Shown here one piece after another: positions 41,565 through 51,365 of a stretch of DNA of 64,000 nucleotides. Under the pieces are notes generated by a model. It was not told the DNA's origin and did no database searches. It saw nothing but the letters and a program-made list of their open reading frames with translations. Within the stretch, counting starts at the first letter, position 1, and every line of letters starts with the position of its first letter. This DNA comes from Bacteroidota bacterium. GTDB taxonomy: Bacteria > Bacteroidota > Bacteroidia > AKYH767-A > OLB10. Location of the stretch: contig JADJOZ010000001.1 of the NCBI GenBank assembly GCA_016713525.1, forward strand, positions 186,001 through 250,000, given 5' to 3'. Made by a program: the position numbers and the translations under genes.

Positions 41565-41828
41565 ATGGCAAACAACGAAGTAAGATATCTAAATCCTCCG
41601 GCAGTTGAGGTAAACAAGAAGAAATACTGCAGATTTAAGAAGTTAGGAATAAAGTATGTTGATTATAAAGATGCAACATTCCTGACAAAGTTTGTAAATG
41701 AACAAGGTAAAGTGTTACCACGTCGTTTAACAGGAACTTCGTTGAAATTTCAACGTAAAGTTTCTACAGCGATCAAGCGTGCACGTCATTTGGCGCTCAT
41801 GCCTTATGTAACAGATCTTTTAAAATAA
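41565..41828 (+). CDS. rpsR: 30S ribosomal protein S18
   Basis: An 87-residue S18 protein of normal length. The core reads [22 protein letters not shown] and ends [20 protein letters not shown] followed by [11 protein letters not shown], the S18 signature. It binds S6 on the 30S platform. Spacing to rpsF (7 bases) and rplI (13 bases) indicates one transcript. Confidence 0.97.
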   Translation: MANNEVRYLNPPAVEVNKKKYCRFKKLGIKYVDYKDATFLTKFVNEQGKVLPRRLTGTSLKFQRKVSTAIKRARHLALMPYVTDLLK

Positions 41829-41841
41829 GGAGGCCAGGTCA

Positions 41842-42288
41842 ATGGAAATTATATTAAAACAAGATGTAAAAAATCTGGGCTATGCACACGATGTGGTGAA
41901 AGTCCGTAACGGCTATGGTTTGAATTATCTTATTCCTAACGGACTAGCGGTAATAGCAAACGAATCCAACATAAAAATCAATGCTGAAGTATTGCGTCAA
42001 CGTTCTCATAAATTAGAGAAGTTGAAAACAGAAGCAGAAAAAGTTAAAACTGCAATTGAAAATGTAGTTCTTACAATTCCTGCAAAAGTAGGGGAGAATG
42101 GCAAGCTGTTTGGCTCTGTTACAACCCAGCAATTGGCAGATGTTTTGAAGAAAATGGGTCACACCATTGAGAAACGTCAGATTTCTATGAAAGAAGAACA
42201 TATTAAATCAGTAGGAACTTATACTGCCGAAGTTCAACTTCATCGTGAGGTAACCGTACCGGTTACATTTGAAGTTGTAGCCGGTTAA
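41842..42288 (+). CDS. rplI: 50S ribosomal protein L9
   Basis: A 148-residue L9 protein of normal length. The N-terminal rRNA-binding domain is MEIILKQDVKNLGYAHDVVKVRNGYGLNYLIPNG; a long connecting helix follows, and the C-terminal domain has GENGKLFGSVTTQQLADVL and HREVTVPVTFEVV. It ends the rpsF operon; a hairpin terminator lies 18 bases downstream. Confidence 0.97.
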   Translation: MEIILKQDVKNLGYAHDVVKVRNGYGLNYLIPNGLAVIANESNIKINAEVLRQRSHKLEKLKTEAEKVKTAIENVVLTIPAKVGENGKLFGSVTTQQLADVLKKMGHTIEKRQISMKEEHIKSVGTYTAEVQLHREVTVPVTFEVVAG

Positions 42289-42306
42289 TTTCCGGTTCCT
42301 TGAACA

Positions 42307-42336
42307 AAAGGCAGCGCATTTATGCGTTGCCTTTTG
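42307..42336 (+). terminator. Rho-independent terminator after rplI
   Basis: Stem AAAGGCAGCGCA / TGCGTTGCCTTT with a four-base loop, followed by TGTTTTT. Confidence 0.85.
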
Positions 42337-42390
42337 TTTTTAAAATAATGAGATCAAAATCAGTCGAACACAATTTAGTTAATTAAACTC

Positions 42391-42951
42391 ATGGCAAATA
42401 CAGGTGATATCCATGTTGGGTCGGTAATCAGATTTAATGGTGAATTAGTTCAAATCATAGAGTATCAACACCGTACTCCGGGGAACTTACGTGCTTTTTT
42501 TCAGGCTAAAATGCGCAATTTGAAATCGGGTAAACTTGCTGAATATCGTTTCAGAGCAGGTGAAGATGTAGAATTAGCAAGAGTTGAATATCGCGAATTA
42601 CAGTATATCTATAAGGAAGGTGAACATTTCGTTTGTATGGATAATGATACCTACGAACAGGTTTACATTCCTGATGAATTATTTGGTTCCGGATCACAAT
42701 TTCTGAAAGAAGGTATGAGTGTAAAAATTGCCTTTGAACAGGATACACCAATTTTGGCAGAAGCACCAACATTCGTAGAATTAGAAATTACATATACAGA
42801 ACCCGGTGTTAAAGGTGATACGGCAACAAATACTTTGAAACCGGCAACTCTTGAAACAGGTGCCATTATCAGTGTTCCATTATTTGTGGATCAGGGTGAG
42901 AAAATTAAAGTTGATACCCGAACTATGACATATGTTGAAAGGGTGAAATAG
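42391..42951 (+). CDS. efp: Elongation factor P
   Basis: Relieves ribosome stalling at consecutive Pro; 186 residues, three beta domains. It begins with MANTGDIHVGSVIRFNGELVQI and ends ISVPLFVDQGEKIKVDTRT with the family signature. The tip loop of domain I reads HRTPGNLRAFF: the residue equivalent to the modified Lys34 of E. coli EF-P is Asn32 (codon 42484-42486), and neither Lys nor the EarP-type Arg sits at the tip. This loop type occurs in some Bacteroidota, by my recollection. The gene has its own terminator. Confidence 0.96.
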   Translation: MANTGDIHVGSVIRFNGELVQIIEYQHRTPGNLRAFFQAKMRNLKSGKLAEYRFRAGEDVELARVEYRELQYIYKEGEHFVCMDNDTYEQVYIPDELFGSGSQFLKEGMSVKIAFEQDTPILAEAPTFVELEITYTEPGVKGDTATNTLKPATLETGAIISVPLFVDQGEKIKVDTRTMTYVERVK

Positions 42952-42974
42952 AAATTGTTTTCAAAAAAAAATCG

Positions 42975-43011
42975 AAGCCAAATCAGTAAATTCCGCTGAT
43001 TTGGCTTTTTT
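42975..43011 (+). terminator. Rho-independent terminator after efp
   Basis: Perfect 12-base stem AAGCCAAATCAG / CTGATTTGGCTT around a nine-base loop, followed by TTTTT. Confidence 0.85.
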
Positions 43012-43143
43012 TATGATTCACCTTTCCAATTCAGGTGCTCACCTATGATTAAGGCAAGATGACGGAAATTTATTCAACTTAACAAGGATTTTATGATATT
43101 TGCAGCAAGAAATCCATAGAGACAAATACTCAATTTTGCAGAG

Positions 43144-43588
43144 ATGTTTTCACTCCGTCCATTTATATTCCTGAAAGGGATCCAGGTAATAGTACTATTG
43201 ACAGTTATTTCTTTAGGATGTAATTCACCCGAAAAGAAAAAAATCATTATTATCATTCATCTGAAAGTAGCTTAAACAACGTTCACAGCGTTGGAGATAG
43301 TTTGGTAAATGTTGCAATTCCGGATTCGGTTGTTGCATACTTAAAGGGAAAACCTTCAGGTACAGGACAAGTCAGTTAACATTTGATGATTCACTGAACA
43401 TAACATTGACCCATAATGGCAAAATAGCCTTTACTGCACAAAGTCAGGTCGATGATTATCTCGTAAATAATGAAAGGTTAATAAGTTTAATGGATAGCAG
43501 CATAACTGAATCTATCAGTTATACTATTTCTTACCAGGGCTTTATAACAGACCGGAATACTTATGCTCTTTTTAAGCCTGAAGATTAA
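43144..43588 (+). CDS. Small lipoprotein of unknown function, two frameshifts
   Basis: Reconstructed from three frames, about 148 residues. ATG 43144 gives MFSLRPFIFLKGIQVIVLL and a lipobox ISLGCNSPEKK. One base is missing in the A7 run at 43237-43243; the next frame reads NHYYHSSESSLNNVHSVGDSL and AIPDSVVAYLKGKPSG. A second missing base near 43370 is followed by QLTFDDSLNITLTHNGKIAF to the stop at 43588. The last part resembles a small beta domain. The reconstruction is plausible but no family is recognised. Confidence 0.5.
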
Positions 43589-43624
43589 GATTTATTCTTT
43601 TCAACATTGACAAATTAACAGCTA

Positions 43625-45433
43625 TTACGCCATTACTTTTTTCTGTTGTCTCTTACGTTCATTTTCATCCAGATAAATCTTTCTTACGCGAATTGATTTA
43701 GGCGTGAGCTCCACATATTCATCCCACTCAATGTACTCCATTGCTTCTTCTAATGAAAAGTTAATTTTTGGAGTAATCCGTACGTTATCATCACTTCCTG
43801 CAGCTCTGAAGTTGGTGAGCTGTTTTGCACGTGTAACATTAATCACCAGATCTCCCGGCCGAATATGTTCACCAATAACCTGTCCTGCATAAACCTCTTC
43901 TCCCGGACTAACAAAGAAAGATCCACGATCCTGCATTTTATCAATGGAATAAGCAGTTGTCAGACCTTTGTCCATGCTAATGAGAACACCATTAATTCTT
44001 CCGGGAATATTTCCTTTCCATGGTTCATATGCTTTGAAACGGTGTGCCATAATTGCTTCACCTGCAGTTGTGGTAAGCACCTGATTTCTCAATCCAATTA
44101 ATCCACGTGCCGGAATGTCAAACTCCAAATGTTGTAAATCACCTTTAGGTTCCATTATCAGCAACTCACCTTTACGCTGAGTAACTAATTCAATTACTTT
44201 TCCGGCAACCTCTGCAGGAGTGTCGATTGTTAAAGCTTCAATTGGTTCACATTTTTGACCATCAATTTCTTTAATGATTACCTGTGGTTGACCCACCTGA
44301 AGTTCATATCCTTCACGACGCATTGTTTCAATCAGAATGGACAAGTGAAGAATCCCACGACCATATACCAGATAAGAATCAGGAGAACCGGTTTCTTCAA
44401 CTTTCAGAGCCAGATTTTTTTCTAGTTCCTTATATAAACGGTCACGAAGATGTCGCGAGGTCACAAATTTCCCTTCTTTACCAAAGAAAGGGGAGTTATT
44501 AATTGTGAAAAGCATATTCATAGTTGGTTCATCTACAGCAACCGGTTGCAAAGCTTCCGGATTTTCCCAATCAGCTACAGTATCGCCAATTTCAAAATCT
44601 TCGAGTCCCACAATAGCACAAATATCACCTGAAGGAACTTCGGAAACTTTTGTTCTGCCAAGACCTTCAAAGGTCATTAATTCTTTGATTCTTGTTTTTT
44701 GAATTTTACCATCTTTCTTTACCATTGAAACCGGCATATTTTCACGGAAAGTTCCTCTGTAAACACGACCAATTGCTATACGACCAACAAATGAAGAATA
44801 ATCCAGACTGGTAATTAACATTTGAGGAGTACCTTCTAGTTGCGGAGCAGGGGGAACATAGTCAACAATGGTATCAAGTAAAGCTGTTATGTTATCGGTT
44901 GGTTGCTTCCAGTCATACGACATCCATCCTTGTTTAGAAGATCCGTAAACTGTAGGGAAATTCAATTGTTCTTCAGTAGCATCCAAATTGAAGAAAAGGT
45001 CAAAAACTTTTTCATGAACTTCATCGGGCCGGCAGTTTTCTTTATCAACCTTATTGATAACTAAGATTGGTCTTAATCCTGCATTCAATGCTTTTTGCAA
45101 CACAAATCTGGTTTGCGGCATAGGTCCTTCAAAGGCATCTACCAACAGCAAAACTCCATCAGCCATGGTTAATACCCGCTCAACTTCACCACCAAAATCG
45201 GCGTGACCAGGTGTGTCAATGATGTTGATTTTAATTCCTTTGTATTGAACTGATACGTTTTTAGCCACGATAGTAATACCACGTTCCCTTTCCAAATCAT
45301 TATTATCGAGGATCAGTTCCCCCATAAATTGATTATCACGAAACAACTTCGATTGGTGAAGAATTTTATCAACCAATGTAGTTTTACCGTGGTCAACGTG
45401 GGCAATGATGGCAATATTCCTGATTTTCTGCAT
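43625..45433 (-). CDS. typA: Translational GTPase TypA/BipA
   Basis: Ribosome-associated GTPase of 602 residues involved in stress adaptation and ribosome assembly. G motifs are complete: [15 protein letters not shown] (G1), RERGITI (G2), [12 protein letters not shown] (G3), [14 protein letters not shown] (G4) and YGSSKQGWM (G5). The EF-G-like domains follow, with [20 protein letters not shown] and the C-terminal domain [13 protein letters not shown] and [15 protein letters not shown] characteristic of BipA. It has its own promoter. The frame is intact over 1.8 kb. Confidence 0.97.
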   Translation of the reverse strand: MQKIRNIAIIAHVDHGKTTLVDKILHQSKLFRDNQFMGELILDNNDLERERGITIVAKNVSVQYKGIKINIIDTPGHADFGGEVERVLTMADGVLLLVDAFEGPMPQTRFVLQKALNAGLRPILVINKVDKENCRPDEVHEKVFDLFFNLDATEEQLNFPTVYGSSKQGWMSYDWKQPTDNITALLDTIVDYVPPAPQLEGTPQMLITSLDYSSFVGRIAIGRVYRGTFRENMPVSMVKKDGKIQKTRIKELMTFEGLGRTKVSEVPSGDICAIVGLEDFEIGDTVADWENPEALQPVAVDEPTMNMLFTINNSPFFGKEGKFVTSRHLRDRLYKELEKNLALKVEETGSPDSYLVYGRGILHLSILIETMRREGYELQVGQPQVIIKEIDGQKCEPIEALTIDTPAEVAGKVIELVTQRKGELLIMEPKGDLQHLEFDIPARGLIGLRNQVLTTTAGEAIMAHRFKAYEPWKGNIPGRINGVLISMDKGLTTAYSIDKMQDRGSFFVSPGEEVYAGQVIGEHIRPGDLVINVTRAKQLTNFRAAGSDDNVRITPKINFSLEEAMEYIEWDEYVELTPKSIRVRKIYLDENERKRQQKKVMA

Positions 45434-45480
45434 GTTGGAAAGAATGAAAGTATTTTATAGAGACCTCTTTTTTGAGGGTG

Positions 45481-45510
45481 CAAAGGTAGTCTAAAAAAGC
45501 CGATATTCAA
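45481..45510 (-). promoter_or_regulatory. typA promoter, Bacteroidota type
   Basis: On the minus strand TTG, exactly 19 bases, then TACCTTTG. The -7 box ends 47 bases before the typA start codon. All consensus positions match. Confidence 0.7.
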
Positions 45511-45670
45511 GGGAATGGCATTTGCAGTGGAAAACTATTTTGGAGGCTCTCAATTTGTACAAATTGAATAAATGAATGGATTATTTGGAGCGTGCAAAAC
45601 TTAATTATGAATCCTTTGTTTAAGAAATATAATAAAAAGTTAAACAATTTAAAACCCTAAACGAATTATC

Positions 45671-46387
45671 ATGAAAATGTTTCAAAACTCTATTTCCCGA
45701 TTTGGTTTCCGATCGTTAGTATTACTTGCAATTCCTTTATCAATTGCTTTCACAAGTTGTAAAGATGATGATGATGATGAGCCAACTCCATCACCAACAA
45801 CAGCACGTTTACTGGTAACTCATGCATCACCTGATGCACCGGGTGTGGATTTACTTCTTGACAATGTTAAAGTAAACAGTGCCGCATTGGAATATCTTGG
45901 TAATACAGGCTATTTAACAGTTAACTCTGGAAACAGGAATGTAAAAGTAAATGTAACGGGAACCACCACCACAGTAATTGATGCTACACTAACATTGGTC
46001 GCCAACAAGAATTATTCAGTATTTGCAGTCGATTCAGTTTCGAAAATAAGTGCTGTAGTTATTGAGGATAATTTGGCTACTCCAGCTTCTGGTAAGGCAC
46101 ATATCCGATTCGTTCACCTTTCTCCAAATGCACCTGCAGTTGATGTTGCAATAGATGGCGGTGCAGTGGTATTTGGTGATTATGAATTCAAAGAAGCATC
46201 AGAATTCACTCCACTGGATGCAGGAACTTATGATCTGGAAGTACGTGTAGCAGGAACATCAACTGTGGCATTAGATATAGCACCAATCACACTAACGGCA
46301 GGTAAAATTTATACCGTTTTTGCCAAAGGATTTTTAACAGGAACAGGAAATGCTGCACTTGGTGCTGAAATTATCACCAACAATTAA
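45671..46387 (+). CDS. DUF4397 lipoprotein with two repeats
   Basis: A 238-residue lipoprotein. The leader ends SIAFTSCKDDDDDEP; the acidic run after Cys matches the surface-export signal of Bacteroidota lipoproteins. Two DUF4397 domains follow: ARLLVTHASPDAPGVDLLLD to about 135, and AHIRFVHLSPNAPAVDVAID from about 148, each ending in a segment like KNYSVFAVD or GKIYTVFAKG. The shared H-x-S-P-x-A-P motif marks both. The family is widespread in secreted proteins; its role is unknown. A strong terminator follows. Confidence 0.9.
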   Translation: MKMFQNSISRFGFRSLVLLAIPLSIAFTSCKDDDDDEPTPSPTTARLLVTHASPDAPGVDLLLDNVKVNSAALEYLGNTGYLTVNSGNRNVKVNVTGTTTTVIDATLTLVANKNYSVFAVDSVSKISAVVIEDNLATPASGKAHIRFVHLSPNAPAVDVAIDGGAVVFGDYEFKEASEFTPLDAGTYDLEVRVAGTSTVALDIAPITLTAGKIYTVFAKGFLTGTGNAALGAEIITNN

Positions 46388-46407
46388 TAGTTTCATGGTT
46401 AAGAGTA

Positions 46408-46439
46408 AGGGTTCTGCATGGTTGCAGAACCCTTTTTTT
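46408..46439 (+). terminator. Rho-independent terminator after the DUF4397 gene
   Basis: Stem AGGGTTCTGCA / TGCAGAACCCT with a four-base loop and a run of T. Confidence 0.85.
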
Positions 46440-46530
46440 GTTTAATTCTGTAAAATTGAGATAGTGGCTGAATTGACAAAAATCACATTTTAGTATCTGA
46501 AATTCGGGAAAAGATTGGAGCAATAATGTG

Positions 46531-46538
46531 TACATTTG
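46531..46538 (+). promoter_or_regulatory. Possible -7 box of the lpxD-like gene
   Basis: TACATTTG, a full match to TAnnTTTG, 18 bases before ATG 46557. The -33 TTG is only at 13 bases distance, so the promoter is unproven. Confidence 0.35.
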
Positions 46539-46556
46539 TGGTTCATTTTAGATGTT

Positions 46557-47498
46557 ATGAAATTTAAGAATCCCGTTTCGTTAGGTGAGCTTGCTTCATT
46601 GACCAATTCAAGGGTTATAGGCAATTCTGCGGCCATGGTAGGAGGAATCAATGAGATTCACATGGTTGAAAAAAACGATATTACTTTCGTTGATCATCCG
46701 AAATATTACGACAAGGCACTTAACTCAGCAGCTACTTTTATAATCATCAATAAAGAAGTTCCGGCACCTGAACGGAAAGGATTATTGTTTTCTGATGATC
46801 CATTCCGTGACTATGTAGCAATTGTAAGGAAATTCAGACCCTTTGAACCCTCATTGGTTCCGGTTTCAAAAAGTGCACAAATTGGAGAAGGAACTATAAT
46901 TCAGCCTAATGTTTTTGTAGGCAATCATGTTACCATCGGCAAAAACTGCATCATTCATGCGGGGGTTTCCATTTACGACCATTGTGTGATTGGCGATGAT
47001 GTTATAATTCATTCTAATACAGTAATTGGTGCTGATGCATTTTATTTTAAGCGTCGTCCGGTAGGGTACGACAAAATGGTATCCTGTGGACGGGTTATTA
47101 TTCACGACAAGGTGGAAATAGGAGCCTCATGCACCATCGATAAAGGAGTGTCAGGAGATACCCAAATTGGTGCAGGTACCAAACTCGACAACCACATACA
47201 TGTAGGTCACGATACCGTAATTGGACGTAATTGTTTGTTTGCCGCACAAGTAGGAATTGCTGGTGTTGTAGTTGTTGAAGATGATGTGATATTATGGGGA
47301 CAAGTTGGGGTGCAGAAAGATCTGGTAATTGGGAAAGGTGCCGTAGTTCTCGGACAGTCTGGAATTGCAAAATCACTCGAGGGAGGCATAACTTATTTTG
47401 GTAGCCCTGTTCGTGAAGCACGTGAGAAAATGAAAGAACTGGCAATGGTTAAAAGATTGCCCGAACTGATTAAAATACTTGACGAAACAAATTCCTGA
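46557..47498 (+). CDS. LpxD-like UDP-3-O-acyl-glucosamine N-acyltransferase
   Basis: A 313-residue acyltransferase of lipid A synthesis type. The N-terminal uridine-binding domain (MKFKNPVSLGELASLTNSRV) is followed by a left-handed beta-helix with repeated hexapeptides (IGEGTIIQPNVFVGNHVTIGKN, IGDDVIIHSNTVIGADAF). The catalytic His lies in DNHIHVGHDTVIGRNC. Bacteroidota often have a second LpxD paralogue of about this size; which copy this is cannot be told. ATG 46557 is chosen because an upstream start at 46536 falls within a -7-like box TACATTTG (46531-46538). The next gene begins two bases after the stop. Confidence 0.88.
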   Translation: MKFKNPVSLGELASLTNSRVIGNSAAMVGGINEIHMVEKNDITFVDHPKYYDKALNSAATFIIINKEVPAPERKGLLFSDDPFRDYVAIVRKFRPFEPSLVPVSKSAQIGEGTIIQPNVFVGNHVTIGKNCIIHAGVSIYDHCVIGDDVIIHSNTVIGADAFYFKRRPVGYDKMVSCGRVIIHDKVEIGASCTIDKGVSGDTQIGAGTKLDNHIHVGHDTVIGRNCLFAAQVGIAGVVVVEDDVILWGQVGVQKDLVIGKGAVVLGQSGIAKSLEGGITYFGSPVREAREKMKELAMVKRLPELIKILDETNS

Positions 47499-47500
47499 CA

Positions 47501-48732
47501 GTGGAAAATTCAGTGAGCAATACCGCTATGCACGAACTTGAAGCTAAAAAACTTCAGTTACATTGGTTATTGCAACTTACCAAGGCAAACAACTACAATT
47601 TACTTTCTTCCACACTTTTTGAAATATACCAGACAGTATTAAAGGATCATTTAAAGGATGGAGAACTGGTTTTACTGGTAAATGAAGGTCACTGGCATAT
47701 TCCGGTATCTTATGGCACCACATCAGGTGGTTTTCTTGAGGATGTTGAAACTGCGGTAGCAACCATTGCTACTTTCACAGAATCGGCCGGAAAAGACGAT
47801 ACCTGGGTTAGCAAGTTTGACACAGTTGTACCGGTAATTCATCAGGATAAAGCCTTGGCATATGCTTTAATTGATGGTATTGATGAACAGGTATTTCATT
47901 CGAGAAGGGAGATTATTTCTTACATTCATACTATTACCAATCTGATTGTTGTTGCCATTGAAAATAAAAGGCTAGCCAAAGAATCAATCCGGCAAGCGGC
48001 AGTACAACGTGAGTTGGAGTTGGCTGCACAAATGCAATCGATGTTATTTCCCGCTAATCTGGTACGTCATTCTTTTCTTGATATTGCTGCAACCTATATT
48101 CCTCATCAATCAGTTGGTGGTGATTATTACGACTTTATACCTTTGAGTGAAAATGAAGCTTTGGTGTGCATGGCTGATGTATCTGGGAAAGGCATTTCAG
48201 CAGCTTTACTAATGTCGAATTTTCAGGCAAATTTGCATGCATTGGTCAAGCATTCGACAACAGATCCTGAACAACTGGTTATTGAATTAAATCGGTGCGT
48301 TAATCAGTCTGCGCAGGGAGAAAAGTTCATTACATTTTTCATAGCAAAAATCAATAAAAAGGAAAACTGATAGAATATATCAACGCAGGTCATAATCCAC
48401 CTGTAATTTTAGTCAATGATCAATTAACTATTCTTGATCAGGGAAGTACCGGATTAGGTATGTTTGAGCAGTTGCCTTTTATAAACAAAGGAGTTGCACC
48501 ATTTCCGGAAGGGGCAATGTTATTTTGTTATACAGACGGAATAACTGAAATGGAAAACAGACATGGTCATGTTTTTGGGGCTGAAATGTTGCACGAGTTA
48601 TTGAAGAACCATGTGAATGCAATTGATATGGCACAATTACACGAACGAATGGTTTATTCCTTTAATGAATTCCGGGAAGAGATTGCTTTCAATGATGATG
48701 TAACATTCCTGAGTATCAGGATTACGGATTGA
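47501..48732 (+). CDS. SpoIIE/PP2C-family serine phosphatase, one frameshift
   Basis: About 410 residues. The N-terminal part (to about 160) resembles a GAF-like sensor domain (HIPVSYGTTSGGFLEDVETA). After a short coiled segment, RQAAVQRELELAAQMQSMLFP, comes the phosphatase domain: VGGDYYDFIPLSENEALVCMADVSGKGISAALLMSN, then INAGHNPPVIL and YTDGITEMENRHGHVFG, with the metal-binding Asp residues. The frame breaks at A4 48363-48366 (one A missing): INKKE continues as KLIEYINAGHNPP. Such enzymes act on anti-anti-sigma factors or similar partners. A GTG start at 47501 follows the LpxD-like gene at once; ATG 47528 is an alternative. Confidence 0.9.
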
Positions 48733-50188
48733 GTGTATTTTTCTTCTCCTGTGAGTGCTCCTCCCTGGTATAATGATAAATTTCCAAAGCAACAATTGCA
48801 CCTATAAAACCCCAGAATGGAACGGATGCTTTTTCGGTATCTAAAAAATTATTAAGCATACCATGCACCCAATATGTTATGAGTCCGAGTATAAGACCTT
48901 TGACAAGCATTTTCAGGTGTTTATCATCTGAATAAATTATCATCCTGGAAGCACGGAATATCACCAAAGCACCTATCAGAATAAAAACAATTGGTCCCAT
49001 GATGCCTTGTTCGGCAAGTGGTCCTATATATTCACTATGGGCATTTCCTCCTTCTCCGAAATTGGTCGAAATAATTGTTTTTTCACTCCATTTCTGGAAC
49101 GGTGCATATTCAAACATATAGGTGCCCGGACCCCATCCGAACCAGGGGCGTTCATCAAACATCCTGAAGGCACTGTGCCATCTGTTAATACGTTCAACAT
49201 TCGAAGCATCTGTTGAAATATTCGACATGGATTGCACATGTGAGGCATAATCGGTTGAAGATTCTTTTTCATTCTGTTCAAGCGACATGATGATATCGGT
49301 TTGATAAAACAAAAAGAGTCCAACAACCAGTGTGATACCACTTACTACCACATATGTTTTTATTCTCAGAAGAAAAACAAGATAACATAGTAATGCTGCA
49401 ACAAGACTGATCCAGGATGCCCTTGTGTATGAAAGTATAATAGCTGTAATAAAAATAAGTAATACAATGAACGACCAAATTCTGACGCTTTTCGCAGATG
49501 TTTTATCAGCAATAAATCCGAACATCAGCGGGATAAACATGGCAATAAGTGCTGCATAAGCTGTATGGTCATTATAGAAAGGAACCATGGAAGTGTGGGC
49601 TGCTTTTTCAGTAAATCCTGCCATGGCATGATTAATAGTAGTATATGTAATCACTACCAGTAAAGGAATTACATAGCACCAAACAAATACCTTGATATTT
49701 TTGATGTTCCGGAAAACAAGAATAGCAAGAAAATAGTAGACAGCAACAAACCAGAAACGAGCGAGGGTAGCTTTAAAAGAAACAATCGGCATAGAACTGG
49801 TTAGCGTGGTGACCATCATCCACAACAAGTGAAAAAGGATTGCCAGACTAATGGGATGAGTAATAATTTTTGCAGTTAAGGTGCTATCATAAAATTGACG
49901 GGTAATGAAAAGCAACATAGTACCGAAAATAATTGGTTCGGAAGGTAAGCTGATGCCGATGCCCAGTCCGGTTTTTGCCAGATTGATGGAAAGGGGAGTT
50001 ACAATCACTGCAAAATACATCAGGTAATCGACTCTGAAAATTCCGGTAACCACAACTAGCAATGCAACCGGAAAAAGCAACAACCAATAAAATTCATTTA
50101 CAATTGCAGTCAGTGCTATTAGGGCAAAGACAGCAACGCTTCCGTAGAGCCATTTTAATCCGTTGTTCTCCCGGGAAATTAGTTGCAT
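48722..50188 (-). CDS. O-antigen ligase/polymerase-like membrane protein
   Basis: A polytopic protein of 488 residues with about eleven to twelve helices. The conserved Wzy_C/RfaL region is RWHSAFRMFDERPWFGWGPGTYMFEYAPFQKW with a large loop, then GNAHSEYIGPLAEQGIMGPIVF. It would polymerise or ligate surface polysaccharide on the periplasmic face. It closes a minus-strand set with a chain-length regulator and a flippase. The end overlaps the convergent phosphatase gene by 11 bases. The exact polymer is unknown. Confidence 0.88.
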   Translation of the reverse strand: MQLISRENNGLKWLYGSVAVFALIALTAIVNEFYWLLLFPVALLVVVTGIFRVDYLMYFAVIVTPLSINLAKTGLGIGISLPSEPIIFGTMLLFITRQFYDSTLTAKIITHPISLAILFHLLWMMVTTLTSSMPIVSFKATLARFWFVAVYYFLAILVFRNIKNIKVFVWCYVIPLLVVITYTTINHAMAGFTEKAAHTSMVPFYNDHTAYAALIAMFIPLMFGFIADKTSAKSVRIWSFIVLLIFITAIILSYTRASWISLVAALLCYLVFLLRIKTYVVVSGITLVVGLFLFYQTDIIMSLEQNEKESSTDYASHVQSMSNISTDASNVERINRWHSAFRMFDERPWFGWGPGTYMFEYAPFQKWSEKTIISTNFGEGGNAHSEYIGPLAEQGIMGPIVFILIGALVIFRASRMIIYSDDKHLKMLVKGLILGLITYWVHGMLNNFLDTEKASVPFWGFIGAIVALEIYHYTREEHSQEKKNTLNP

Positions 50189-50264
50189 TTATATGTAATT
50201 TGAATTTTAATCCTGTGAAGCAGTTTGTAATCGTTTTCACTTTGGGATGAGAGCCCAACTTAAA

Positions 50265-51245
50265 TTAGAGAGAACGGTTAGCAGTGATTCTTTTTGAGTT
50301 TTCAAACACCACAATAATGATAAAAGAAAGCAATAACATAGAAGCTGTAAACATCAGGACAATCAAACTTCTGACTGGAGAAGACTTCTTCTCGGCAGGA
50401 ACCGGTTTGGTTACAATGTTGGTATAAGTTAATTCTTTACTTAAATCTTTCAAAGCATTTTCATACTGAATTTTTAAGTCATTGTAGGTGCCACGAACTC
50501 TCCAAAGGTGTTCGTTTAGAGATATGAACCGTCCACCGTTTTCGGTCATTTCAGTCATTGTCTGATCAAATTTTGAATTGCCACCGGTACGACCTTTAGC
50601 CATTTCTTCATAATACACTCTTGTAAAAGATTTCACTTGTGCATTAAAATCAAGGAGATTGTATGAAGTACGGATTTCTTTCAGTAGATTTTCCATGGAA
50701 TCCATTTCGGCCTTTTTAAGATCATACTGATTTTTAATAATCACCACTACTTCACCAGATTTTTCCCGTTGAATCATCCTGGCTTTCTTGTGCATCTTAA
50801 CCAAAAGAGAGTCCACCAATCTGCATGCTATGAATGGATCTGTATCTAATACTTCAATCTCAACGGATTCGAATTTAGTTTTATCGATTTTAATATTCTC
50901 ACTCATCTGACCATACAGAAGGGTCAGAGGGTATTTTTGTGTAGTATCAATTTCATAATGATTGAATAAATCAAAGTCGCGAATCAGTTCATCTCTGATA
51001 TCGTCTGATTCAAAAAGCTGCAGCATCTGTTCGGTTGGGCTTTCGGTTGAATAAGGCACCAAATTAGATGGATAAACAATTGCGGTAGATTTGAATTTAG
51101 GCTTGATAAAATATTCAGAAGAAAACACAGCTGACAGTATAATTGAAAGCACCGCAATTACGATAAGCGGTATCTTATACTTCAAGACTATATTTACCAC
51201 AAAAAGCACATCAAAGCCACTTTTCTTGCTCGTAGACTCCATCAT
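50265..51245 (-). CDS. Polysaccharide chain-length determinant (Wzz-like)
   Basis: About 326 residues from ATG 51245 (MMESTSKKSGFDVL). Two helices frame an extracytoplasmic domain: IPLIVIAVLSIILSAVF near the N-terminus and LIVLMFTASMLLLSFIIIVVF at the C-terminus. Between them is the Wzz-type start FIKPKFKSTAIVYPSN and a long coiled-coil stretch (residues about 170-260). No kinase domain is fused. It sets polymer length for the polysaccharide made by the neighbouring flippase and ligase. An ATG at 51296 in the same frame would add 17 non-conserved residues. Confidence 0.85.
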   Translation of the reverse strand: MMESTSKKSGFDVLFVVNIVLKYKIPLIVIAVLSIILSAVFSSEYFIKPKFKSTAIVYPSNLVPYSTESPTEQMLQLFESDDIRDELIRDFDLFNHYEIDTTQKYPLTLLYGQMSENIKIDKTKFESVEIEVLDTDPFIACRLVDSLLVKMHKKARMIQREKSGEVVVIIKNQYDLKKAEMDSMENLLKEIRTSYNLLDFNAQVKSFTRVYYEEMAKGRTGGNSKFDQTMTEMTENGGRFISLNEHLWRVRGTYNDLKIQYENALKDLSKELTYTNIVTKPVPAEKKSSPVRSLIVLMFTASMLLLSFIIIVVFENSKRITANRSL

Positions 51246-51365
51246 AATATTTAAATCAATTAAGTATTGGCGGGCAAAAGTATAAAAAAAACACATCCGA
51301 ACTACCGATTAGTTCCTTTAAAATCAGATAATTAGTTCCTGCACAATAAAATAAATCCAGTTTCG

